Shown here in pieces: positions 49,906-59,667 of a stretch of DNA of 64,000 nucleotides. The stretch is from Delphinus delphis. Its lineage: Eukaryota > Chordata > Mammalia > Artiodactyla > Delphinidae. Position 1 is the first letter of the stretch; the number at the start of each line of letters is the position of its first letter. Below the pieces are notes generated by a model that saw nothing but the letters and a program-made list of their open reading frames with translations, was not told the origin of the DNA and ran no database searches. The translations under genes were made by a program, and so were the position numbers. The DNA is taken from NCBI RefSeq assembly GCF_949987515.2, contig NC_082686.1, positions 46,601,559-46,665,558 on the forward strand, given 5' to 3'.

Positions 49906-50055
49906 TTATTATTTATTGGACATTCATTCATATTTGTAAATATTTACTAACAAATATTTATTAAGCATCTGTTATACACCAAGAAAATACTATGCACCAA
50001 GGATACAGAAATGAAGAAGAGAGCTAAAGACCCTGCCCTAAGCAAGCTCAAATCT
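49906..50055 (+). mobile_element. L2 3' end fragment
   Basis: 'aacaaatatttattaagcatctgttatacaccaagaaaatactatgcaccaaggatacagaaatgaagaagag..ccctgccctaagcaagctc' is an L2 3' end. Confidence 0.8.
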
Positions 50056-50239
50056 AAAAACAGGAACAGAAAATAAATCAGTAAACAATTAAATATATGA
50101 TATAATAGCATGTAATGTAAGTGCTGAAAAGCAGAGGAAGAAGCTACAATGCAAGTATTCTTTAGATGCTGTTAGAGAAAGCCCCCTTGGTCTAGGTGTG
50201 TGGAAGAAGTAAACTGAGCAATCAAATGATCAAATAAGG

Positions 50240-50640
50240 GTTAAGAGCATAGAGTATGATTTATATTTTATACACAGTATGATTTACAGAAGATAGAACA
50301 AATGTTAAAGATATAAAAACTTAAAAAATACCGATGAGTAAAGGTGGTTAAAAGGTACAAACTTCCAATTATAGGATAAATAAGTTCTGGGGCTAAAAAG
50401 TACAGTATGGTGACTATAGTTAACAATACTGTGCTGTATATTTGAAGGTTACTAAGAAAGTAGGTCTTAAAAGTTCTCATCACAAGAAAAAAATGTAACT
50501 ATTTGAAGTGATGAAGGTTAACAAAACTTATTATGGTAATCATTTTGCAGTATATATGTATATCAAATCATTATGTTGTATGCTTAAAATTAATCAGTGT
50601 TATACACCAATTATATCTCAATAAAACTGGAAAAATATAT
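50240..50640 (+). mobile_element. Old L1 (L1M) 3'UTR end
   Basis: 'ggtacaaacttccaattataggataaataagttctggggct' through 'ggtaatcattttgcagtatatatgtatatcaaatcattatgttgta' and 'ttatatctcaataaaactgg' is a well-preserved mammalian-wide L1 3' end. Confidence 0.88.
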
Positions 50641-50699
50641 TAAAAATATATATAAATATATATAAATGCATGGCATCTAAATTCACAAACTTATAAACA

Positions 50700-50870
50700 T
50701 TTTTGGCATATTTTCTTCACAACAATTCTGTGAGGTGCGTAGAAGTTATTATTATCATCCTCTCCCCCTTTTGCAGATGGTAAAACTGTTAGGTAATAAG
50801 AAATTCACATAGTTTGGGAGAGGCAGAGCCAGGATTATGAACAAAGACTTCCTGACTCTAGATACAGTGT
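50700..50870 (-). repeat. MIR element
   Basis: 'cacaacaattctgtgaggtgcgtagaagttattattatcatcctctcccccttttgcagatgg..' to '..ggcagagccaggattatgaacaaagacttcctgactc' is antisense MIR. Confidence 0.85.
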
Positions 50871-51580
50871 GTGTTCAAAGTACAATGTTTATCATCTATA
50901 ACTGAAGCTAGGTATTGAGCTTTGTGGAAGAGTTCTTTTATTATAGACTGAAAACCAAAGTAGATCTATTACAGTCTGCACTGTTTATGGTCCCTGAGTG
51001 GAAGGCCCCCATGCCTTCCACCTCCTACAGCTGATTCTAACCCAAATAGACCCATAACCCAAGAGGAAAGAGTATCCCAAGACCTGATTAAGTTATCCAG
51101 TTCCCATTTGGTAAGAATTTGAACTAAGAGGTCAATGATCTGTAGACAATGGATCTTATAGGTGAGCCAAACTCAAGTGGAAAGAGCTATTTGTACAAGG
51201 AGAGAGGAAGAAAGGAAGTTCAGTGGGAGAGAGGAAATATAAAAAGGACGGAAGAAAAGAATGGAGTAAATTAACACTGAGAAACAGAGTCACCTGTATT
51301 TTCCCTGTAGGAGGTATAGAATTGCCAGAGATACTGCTTCAAATCCTCAACCAAAGCATACACCATTCATGGAAACTGCAGCCTTGGTAGCTGGACTAAA
51401 AAGACCAATGATTTTTTTCCCCCAATACCTCTGGGGATAAAATTCCTACACTTGAATGACTTGTTGACAAGGCTGAGATAGGAGCTGAAGAGCTGTCATC
51501 ACCTGTTTACTAGTAGGAATAAAAAACATAGATCTTCTAAAAAAATCTCTTCTTGGCTCTCTTTTTTCAACTTCTCTACC
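50871..51580. other. Intergenic sequence, nothing recognised
   Basis: No supported gene or repeat. Confidence 0.45.
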
Positions 51581-51800
51581 CACCGTAAAGAGCTATAGAA
51601 TTTCAGAACTGGAAGAGAACTAAGAGCTCGTCAAATCCAAGTAGGTCAAAATAATTTCATTTCATTTAGCTGCATAATATCCCTGTGAGATTAGGAGAGG
51701 CAGAGAATATGGATGGAGAATCTATGGCACCAAGAGGATTCACCCAGGTCACGGGGCTTATGTATAGCAAGGAACTCCTGGCTTTGAGTCCTCTGTCTTT
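51581..51800. repeat. Old MIR/L3-like patch
   Basis: 'agctatagaatttcagaactggaagagaactaagagctcgtcaaatcc' and 'gattcacccaggtcacggggct' resemble ancient SINE/LINE cores (the 'agctggaagggaccttagagatcatc' type). Family uncertain. Confidence 0.45.
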
Positions 51801-52079
51801 TCTTCAGCAACAGTTACATGACAGGACATACTTTATTCTCTTAGAACACTCCCCAGAGACACTTTGCCAAGCTCAGAAAGATCAAGAATGCTTAAGAGTT
51901 TCTAATTCAGAATAACCACAGGCCAGTGGGGCCTCGCAACAAAAAGATCCTGAATGAATGCAAATGAAACAAAAAGTAGGGATGGTAAAAAGCAGCTATT
52001 TTGGAGATTAGTAGCTTACACAACAGGATGTGTTCCAGAAACTTCTAAGCTTGCTTCCTGGTCTTATCTCTGTTTATTG

Positions 52080-52240
52080 GGATGAATTGCCCAAGTCATA
52101 GTTTCCCCAAGTCCAATTTTCATTTGTCAGACAGAATTAACAGTATGGATCACCAGGATGCTATGAAGAATACAAATGAATGAAATAAAAAGAGCACTGA
52201 AGACATGAAGAACTATAAAATAATGGATCGAGAGAGCCAA
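52080..52240 (+). repeat. MIR element
   Basis: 'gaattgcccaagtcatagtttccccaagtccaattttcatttgtcagacagaattaacagtatggatcaccaggatgctatgaagaatacaaatgaatg' follows the sense MIR consensus. Confidence 0.65.
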
Positions 52241-52700
52241 AAAGAGGCCTTGACAGGTAATCTAGCTTTGAAATATAGAATAAGGTGTATTAAACACATC
52301 TACCTTGGCAGCTATTAGAGACTTGCATACACATACGTGTATTTATATCTCTAGAACACTTCGTCAAAGGGTTGGAAATAATACAGAATGGAGAATTCCT
52401 TGATCTGCTTCCACTGCTCTCCTCCACTCTGGGGTTCTTTGCTCAGTCCAAGATGAGAGGTTGATTGGGAGAACAGAAGTAGCCATGAACTACTGTAAAA
52501 TTTATTTCTGGAAACTTTCCATCCATTCCCATCCTTCCCACCATCCCCATCCCACTGTTCAGCTGTCCTCCCCACTATCTTTTACCAGATTCATTAAGTG
52601 TCTTTATGCTATGCGTGATTATCCAAGGCTACACACTATAGCCTTAAATGACAAGAATGTCCTCCCCTAAGGAACAAGTTCCATTCCCCTCTAGGCTTAC

Positions 52701-52935
52701 AAAAGTAATAGCCATCAGGCTTCCCTGGTGGCGCAGTGGTTGAGAGTCCGCCTGCTGATGCAGAGGACATGGGTTCGTGCCCCAGTCCGGGAAGATCCCA
52801 CGTGCCGTGAAGCGTCTGGGCCCTTGAGCCATGGCTGCTGAGCCTGTGCATCCGGAGCCTGTGCTCTGCAACAGGAGAGGCCACAGCAATGAGAGTCCCG
52901 CGTACCGCAAAAAAAAAAAAAAGTAATAGCCATCA
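52701..52935 (+). repeat. CHR-2-type SINE with 17-bp perfect TSD
   Basis: SINE 52718-52918 with head 'ggcttccctggtggcgcag', box B-like 'gggttcgtgccccagtcc' and an A-tail. The duplication 'aaaagtaatagccatca' is at 52701-52717 and 52919-52935. Confidence 0.96.
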
Positions 52936-53034
52936 TATAAACTTCATGCAATCTTCCACAACATTTGTGGGGCTCTGTCATTTACTAGGCACTAGCTTCA
53001 GCTTACAGTCTTCTCATCCATGAACATTTTTTGT

Positions 53035-53185
53035 TTCTTCCAGTTTTCATTGTATTTTTATTTAACCCAATATAGTCAATATATTATCATTTCACCATGT
53101 AACGATGTAAACATTATTGGGATTTTTACATTAATTTTTTGTAGTAAGTTTTTGATATTCAATGTATTGTGTTTTTTTTGTTTTT
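53035..53185 (+). mobile_element. hAT-type DNA transposon relic, left part
   Basis: 'tttatttaacccaatatagtcaatatattatcatttcaccatgtaa' is the AT-rich interior of a mammalian hAT-like non-autonomous element whose ends read about 'CAGCGCTGTCCAATAG'. The element was later split by a SINE and by the 6.15-kb DUSP11-L1 unit; its other parts are 53406-53436 and 59596-59666. Confidence 0.75.
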
Positions 53186-53405
53186 TTGTGTTTTGTTTTT
53201 TTTTTTTTTTTTGCGGTATGCAGGCCCATCACCACTGTGGCCTCTCCCGTTGCAGAGCACAGGCTTCGGACATACAGGCTCAGCGGCCATGGCTCACGGG
53301 CCCAGCCACGCCACGGCGTGTGGGATCTTCATGGACCGGGGCATGAGCTCGTGTCCCCTGCATTGGCAGGTGGACTCTCAACCACTGTGCCACCAGGGAA
53401 GCCCC
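53186..53405 (-). repeat. CHR-2-type SINE, minus strand
   Basis: Poly-T (about 53187-53212), 'gcggtatgcaggccc', ending 'tgtgccaccagggaagcccc'. It sits in the hAT relic; 'caatgt' at 53160 and at 53405 may be its worn TSD. It lies only 31 bp from the DUSP11-L1 insertion. Confidence 0.93.
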
Positions 53406-53436
53406 AATGTGTGTTTTACACTTACAAGACATCTGG
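53406..53436 (+). mobile_element. hAT relic, middle part, ending in left TSD
   Basis: 'aatgtgtgttttacacttacaagacatctgg' is the next segment of the same transposon. Its last 11 bases (53426-53436, 'aagacatctgg') are repeated at 59585-59595. Confidence 0.8.
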
Positions 53437-53910
53437 GGCCAAGAGGAAAGGCGGAAAGCACATCACGGAAAGGTGGAAAGACTATCTCCCAGCTGAACAG
53501 CGGATGCCTGGGACTCGTTTCATTGCTTTCAAAGTTCCTTTAAAAAAGAGTTTTGAAAAGAATCTTGCTCCAAAAGAATGTTTTTCCCCCTTGGATCTCT
53601 TTTAACAAAATCCAAGAACAGAATGAAGAACTTGGGCTGATTATTGACTTAACATATACTCGCTGCTATTATAAGCCAGAGGACTTACCAGAAACTATTC
53701 CTTACTTAAAAATATGTACAATTGGGCCTCAGGTGCCAGAAGATGACACTATTTTTAAATTCCAATGTGCTGTTAATGGGTTTCTGAAAGAAAATAAAGA
53801 TAATGACACACTTATTGGTGTCCACTGTACTCATGGTTTAAACAGGACTGGCTACCATATCTGCAGATATTTGATTGATGTAGAAGGCATGTGGCCAGAT
53901 GATGCAATTG
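53437..53910 (+). pseudogene. DUSP11: DUSP11 (PIR1) intronless fragment, 5'-truncated
   Basis: DUSP11 is a dual-specificity-phosphatase-fold RNA 5'-triphosphatase. The translation matches the family from shortly after the N-terminus ('KRKGGKHITERWKDYLP') through 'QRMPGTRFIAFKVPL', 'NEELGLIIDLTYT', 'YYKPEDLPETIPYLKI' and the catalytic loop 'VHCTHGLNRTGY' to 'LIDVEGMWPDDAI'. The loop keeps the HCxxGxxRTG signature, with Cys at 53826-53828 and Arg at 53844-53846. There are no introns. One extra T near 53602-53605 ('ctcttttaac') shifts the frame and creates a stop. The first residues and the whole C-terminal half are missing. It joins the next block at the point where the normal protein continues Glu-Leu-Phe. 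Identification rests on my memory of the human protein. Confidence 0.93.
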
Positions 53911-54009
53911 GATACTGGTGTTTTATCTTTACAAGTTCTTCATCATTCCATAAGAAAGCTGCTCTTCTGGTTTCACAAGGGATGGTGAACAGTGCCGTGT
54001 GGATTAAAG
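53911..54009 (+). other. 99-bp block between DUSP11 and L1, possible cryptic exon
   Basis: Sequence from 'gatactggtg' to 'ggattaaag' matches neither the DUSP11 coding sequence I know nor the L1 leader of the other element. It is 99 bp, exactly 33 codons, open in the DUSP11 frame, and ends in AAG before the L1. It fits an intronic segment of DUSP11 used as an exon in the fusion RNA, but an alternative DUSP11 exon is also possible. Confidence 0.55.
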
Positions 54010-54490
54010 GCTCCTGGTGCTGCAGCCAGGTCACTGCTGTGCCTCTGAGGTGGGAGAGCCAACTTCAGGACACTGGTCCACAAGAGACCTCTCAGCTCCA
54101 CATAATATCAAATGGCGAAAATCTCCCAGAGATCTCAATCTCAACACCAGCAGCCAGCTTCACTCAACGACCAGAGAGCTACAGTGCTGGACACCCTATG
54201 CCAAACAACTAGCAAGACAGGTACACAACCCCACCCATTAGCAGAGAGGCTGCCTAAAATCATAATAAGTCTACAGACACCCCAAAACACACCACCAGAC
54301 GTGGACCTGCCCACCAGAAAGACAAGATCCAGCCTCATCCACCAGAACACAGTCACTAGTCCCCTCCCCCAGGAAGCCTACACAACCCACTGAACCAACT
54401 TTAGCCACTGGGGACAGACACCAAAAGCAATGGGAACTATGAACCTGCAGCCTGCAAAAACGAGACCCCAAACACAGTAAGATAAGCAAA

Positions 54491-55327
54491 ATGAGAAGAC
54501 AGAAAAACACACAGCAGATGAAGGAGCAAGATAAAAGCCCACCAGACCTAAAAAATGAAGAGGAAATAGGCAGTCTACCTGAAAAAGAATTCAGAATAAT
54601 GATAGTAAAGATGATCCAAAATCTTGGAAATAGAATAGACAAAATGCAAGAAACATTTAACAAGGACGTAGAAGAACTAAAAATGAAACAAGCAACAATG
54701 AACAACACAATAAATGAAATTAAAAATACTCTAGATGGGATCAATAGCAGAATAACTGAGGAAGAAGAATGGATAAGTGACCTGGAAGATAAAATGGTGG
54801 AAATAACTACTGCAGAGTAGAATAAAGAAAAAAGAATGAAAAGAACTGAGGACAGTCTCAGAGACCTCTGGGACAACATTAAATGCACCAACATTCGAAT
54901 TATAGGGGCTCCAGAAGAAGAAGAGAAAAAGAAAGGGACTGAGAAAATATTTGAAGAGATTATAGTTGAAAACTTCCCTAATATGGGAAAGGAAACAGAA
55001 AATCAAGTCTAGGAAGCACAGGGAGTCCCATACAGGATAAATCCAAGGAGAAATACACCAAGACACATATTAATCAAACTGTCAAAAATTAAATACAAAG
55101 AAAACATTTTAAAAGCAGCAAGGGAAAAACAACAAATAACACATAAGGGAATCCCCATAAGGTTAACAGCTGATCTTTCAGCAGAAACTCTGCAAGCCAG
55201 AAGGGACTGGCAGAACATATTTAAAGTGATGAAGGAGAAAAACCTGCAACCAAGATTACTCTACCCAGCAAGGATCTCATTCAGATTTGATGGAGAAATT
55301 AAAACATTTACAGACAAGCAAAGCTGA
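54491..55327 (+). pseudogene. L1 ORF1 with two nonsense codons
   Basis: 279 codons from ATG 54491 to TGA 55325-55327 without a frameshift, but with in-frame TAG at 54818-54820 and at 55010-55012. Coiled coil at about residues 45-110 ('NRIDKMQETFNKDVEELKM', 'ISDLEDKMVEITTAE'), then an RRM-like part and the C-terminal domain ('TPRHILIKLSKIKYKEN', 'RLTADLSAETLQARRDW'). ORF1p is the trimeric RNA-binding chaperone of the L1 RNP. The intact frame suggests that the parent was competent. Confidence 0.9.
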
Positions 55328-55441
55328 GAGAGTTCAGCACCACGAAACAAGCCTTACAACAAATGCTAAAGGAACTTCTCCAGGCAAGAAAAACAAGAGA
55401 AGGAAAAGACCTACAATAACGAACCCAAAACAATTAAGCAA

Positions 55442-58400
55442 ATGGGAATAAGAACATACATATCGATAATTACCTTAAATGTAAACAGACTAAAAGCTCC
55501 TACCAAAAGACACAGATTGGCTGAATGGATACAAAAACAAGACCCATATATTTGCTGTCTACAAGAGACCCACTTCAGACCTAGAGACACATACAGACTG
55601 AAAGTAAGAGGATGGGAAAATATATTCCATGCTAATGGAAACCAAAACAAAGCTGGAGTAGCAATTCTCATATCAGACAAAATAGACTTTAAAAAAAAGA
55701 CTATTAGAAGACACAAAGAAGGACACTACTTAATGATCAAGGGATCAATCCAAGAAGAAGATATACCAATTGTAAATATTTATGCACCCAACATAGGAGC
55801 ACCTCAATACATAAGGCAAATACTAACAGCCATAAAAGGGGAAATTGACAGTAACATATTCATAGTAGGGGACTTTAACACCCCACTTTCATCAATGGAC
55901 AGATGATCCAAAATGAAAATAAATAAGGAAACACAAGCTTTAAATGCTACATTAAACAAGATGGACTTAGTTGATATTTATAGGACATTCCATCCAAAAA
56001 CAACAGAATACACATTTTTCTCGAGTGCTCATGGAACATTCTCCAGGATAGATCATACTTTGGGTCACAAATCAAGCCTTGGTAAATTTAAGAAAATTGA
56101 TTGTATCAAGTATCTTTTCTGACCACATGCTATGAAACTAGATATCAATTACAGGAAAAGATCTGTAAAAAGTACAAACAAATGAAGGCTAAACAATACA
56201 CTACTTAATAACAAAGTGATCACTGAAGAAGTCAAAGAGGAGATAAAAAAATACCTAGAAACAAATGACAATGGAGACACGACAACCCAAAATCTATGAG
56301 ATGAAGCAAAAGCAGTTCTAAGAGGGAAATTTATAGCAATACATTCTCCCTTAAGAAACAGGAAATATCTCGAATAAACAACCTAAACTTGCACCTAAAG
56401 CAATTAGAGAAAGAAGAACAAAAGAAACCCCAAAGCTAGCAGAAGGAAAGAAATCATAAAAATCAGATCAGAAATAAATGAAAAAGAAATGAAGGAAATG
56501 ATAGCAAAGATCAATAAAACTAAAAGCTGGTTCTTTGAGAAGATAAACAAAATTGATAAACCATTAGGGAGACTCATCAAGCAAAAAAGAGAGAAGACTC
56601 AAATCAATAGAATTAGAAATGAAAAAGGAGAAGTAACAACTGACACAACAGAAATACAAAAGATCATGAGAAATTACTACAAGCTACTCTATGCCAATAA
56701 AATGGACAACCTGAAAGAAATGGACAGATTCTTAGAAATGCACAACCTGCCAAGACTAAGTCAGGAAGAAATAGAAAAGATGAACAGACCAATCACAATC
56801 ACTGAAATTGAAACTGTGATTAAAAATCTTCCAACAAACAAAAGCCCAGGACCAGATAGCTTCACAGGCAAATTCTATCAAACATTTAGAGAAGAGCTAA
56901 CACCTATCCTTCTCAAACTCTTCCAAGATATAGCAGAGGGAGGAACACTCCCAAACTCATTCTACGAGGCCACCATCACCCTGATACCAAAACCAGACAA
57001 GGATGTCACAAGGAAAGAAAACTACAGGCCAATATCAGTGATGAACATAGATGCAAAAATACTCAACAAAATACTAGCAAATGGAAGCCAACAGCACATT
57101 AGAAGGATCATACACCATGATCAAGTGGGCTTTATTCCAGGAATGCAAGGATTCTTCAATATACGCAAATCAATCAACGTGATACACCATATTAACAAAT
57201 TGAAGGAGAAAAACCATATGATCATCTCAATAGATGCAGAGAAAGCTTTCAACAAAATTCAACACCCATTTATGATAAAAAAACCCTGCAGAAAGTAGGC
57301 ATAGAGGGAACTTTCCTCAACATAATAAAGGCCATATATGACAAACCCACGGCCGACATTGTCCTCAATGGTGAAAAACTGAAAGCATTTCCACTAAGAT
57401 CAGGAGCAAGACAAGGTTGCCCACTCTCACCACTCTTATTCAACATAGTTTTGGAAGTTTTAGCCACAGCAATCAGAGAAGAAAAGGAAATAAAAGGAAT
57501 CCAAATCGGAAAAGAAGAAGTAAAGCTCTCACTGTTTGCAGATGACATAATACTATACATAGAGAATCTGAAAGATGCTACCAGAAAACTACTAGAGCTA
57601 ATCAATGAATTTGGTAAAGTAGCTGGATACAAAATTAATGCACAGAAATCTCTGGCATTCCTATACACTAATGATGAAAAATCTGAAAGTGAAATCAGGA
57701 AAACACTCCCATTTACCATTGCAACAAAAAAATAAAATATCTAGGAATAAACCTACCTAAGGAGACAAAAGACCTGTATGCAGAAAATTATAAGACACTG
57801 ATGAAAGAAATTAAAGATGATACAAATAGATGGAGAGATATACCATGTTCTTGGATTGGAAGAATCAACATTGTGAAAATGACTCTACTACACAAAGCAA
57901 TCTACAGATTCAGTGCAATCCCTATCAAACTACCAATGGCATTTTTCACAGAACTAGAACAAAAAATTTCACAATTTGTAAGTAAACACAAAAGACCCCG
58001 AATAGCCAAAGCAATCTTGAGTAAGAAAAATGGAGCTGGAGGAATCAGGCTCCCTGACTCAGACTATACTACAAAGCTACAGTAATCAAGACAGTATGGT
58101 ACTGACACAAAAACAGAAAGATAGATCAATGGAACAGGATAGAAAGCCCAGAGATAAACCCATGCACATACGGTCACTTTATCTTTGATAAAGGAGGCAG
58201 GAATGTACAGTGGAGAAAGGACAGCCTCTTCAAAAAGTGGTGCTGGGAAAACTGGACAGCTACATGTAAAATTATGAGATTAGATCACTCCCTAACATCA
58301 CACACAAAAATAAGCTCAAAATGGATTAAGGACCTAAATGTAAGGCCAGAAACTATCAAACTCTTAGAGGAAAACATAGGCAGAACACTCTATGACATAA

Positions 58401-59192
58401 ATCACAGCATGATCCTTTTTGACCCACCTCCTAGAGAAATGGATATAAAACCAAAAAAAACCAAATGAGACCTAATGAAACTTCAAAGCTTTTGTACAGC
58501 AAAGGAAACCATAAACAAGACCAAAGGACAACCCTCAGAATGGGAGAAAATATTTGCAAATGAAACAACTGACAAAGGATTAATCTCCAAAATTTATAAG
58601 CAGCTCATGCAGCTCAATACCAAAAAACAAACAACCCAATCCAAAAATGGGCAGAAGACCTAAATAGACATTTCTCCAAAGAAGAGAAAGAAGAAGAGAA
58701 ATGCAAATCAAAACTACAATGAGATATCATCTCACACCAGTCAGAATGGTCATCATCAAAAAATCTAGAAACAATAAATGCTGGAGAGGGTGTGGAGAAA
58801 AGGGAACCCTCTTGCACTGTTGGTAGGAATGTAAACTGATATAGCCATTGTGGAGAACAGTATGGAGGTTCCTTAAAAAACTACAAATAGAACTACCATA
58901 TGACCCAGCAATCCCACTACTGGGCATATACCCTGAGAAAACCATAATTCAAAAAGAGTCATGTACCAAAATGTTCATTGCAGATCTATTTACAGTAGCC
59001 CAGAGATGGAAGCAACCTAAGTGTCCATCATCGGATGGATGGATAAAGAAGATGTGGCACATATATACAATGGAATATTACTCAGCCATAAAAAGAAACG
59101 AAATTGAGCTATTTGTAATGAGGTGGATGGACCTAGAGTCTCTCATACAGAGTGAAATAAGTCAGAAAGAGAAAGACAAATACCATATCTAA
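55442..59192 (+). pseudogene. L1 ORF2 (endonuclease + reverse transcriptase), decayed
   Basis: AP-like endonuclease at 55442-56130: 'TLNVNRL', 'CCLQETHF' (catalytic Glu), 'IYAPN', 'VGDFNTPLS' and 'FSRIDHTLGH' are visible. A TGA at 55904-55906 interrupts it and frameshifts follow near 56120. The RT domain starts at about 56800 ('[17 protein letters not shown]'), continues '[17 protein letters not shown]', shifts frame near 57285, and has '[16 protein letters not shown]' and the catalytic FADD at 57535-57546. The Cys-rich C-terminal part reads in pieces to the end near 59192. It cannot give an active enzyme now. Confidence 0.9.
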
Positions 59193-59584
59193 CACATATA
59201 TATGGAATTTAAGAAAAAAAATGTCATGAGGAACCTAGGGTTAAGACAGGAATAAAGACACAGACCTACTAGAGAATGGACTTGAGGATATGGGGAGGGT
59301 GAAGGGTAAGCTGGGACAGGGCAGGAGAGTGGCATGGACATGTATGCACTACCAATCGTAGAATAGATAGCTAGTGGGAAGCAGCCGCATAGCACAGGGA
59401 GATCAGCTCGGTGGTTTGTGACCACCTGGAGGGGTGGGATAGGGAGGGTGGGAGGAAAGGAGATGTAAGAGGGAAGAGATATGGGCACATATGTATATGT
59501 ATAACTGATTAACTTTGTTATAAAGCAGAAACTGACATACCATTGTGAAGCAATTATACTCCAATAAAGATGTAAAAAAAAAAA

Positions 59585-59666
59585 AAGACATCTGGATTTG
59601 TACTAGCACTATTTCAAGGGCTCAATAGCCACATGTAGCTAGTGGCTACCATACTGTGCAGGACAG
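59585..59666 (+). mobile_element. Right TSD and hAT relic, right end
   Basis: 59585-59595 repeats 53426-53436. The following 'atttgtactagcactatttcaagggctcaatagccacatgtagctagtggctaccatactgtgcaggacag' is the right end of the same hAT element, in register with 53406-53436. This proves that the 6.15-kb piece is one insertion into this transposon. Confidence 0.85.
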
Positions 59667-59667
59667 T

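Larger units (their letters stand above)
53437..59584 (+). mobile_element. Chimeric DUSP11-L1 retrotransposed unit
   Basis: One 6.15-kb insertion made of (a) DUSP11 coding sequence without introns, 53437-53910; (b) 99 bp of unknown origin, 53911-54009; (c) an L1 from the 5'UTR to the A-tail, 54010-59584. The TSD 'aagacatctgg' (53426-53436 and 59585-59595) flanks all three, and the interrupted hAT transposon continues in order on the right. So DUSP11 and L1 arrived together as one cDNA. The L1 part starts exactly where the L1 at 6086-14001 has an AG preceded by a pyrimidine tract (minus strand, 12463-12464). The simplest reading is a DUSP11 pre-mRNA spliced to an L1 in a DUSP11 intron. Template switching or a later fusion is less likely because both outer edges share one TSD and the inner edge is at an AG. 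Confidence 0.85.
54010..59584 (+). mobile_element. L1 body of the chimera
   Basis: The 5'UTR remainder begins 'gctcctggtgctgcagcc', homologous to the minus-strand L1 from 12462 downward. ORF1 54491-55327, spacer 55328-55441, ORF2 from 55442, 3'UTR from about 59195 ending 'ctccaataaagatgt' and an A-tail of about 13. The L1 lacks the GC-rich promoter part of its 5'UTR. After landing it therefore had no L1 promoter of its own. Confidence 0.93.
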
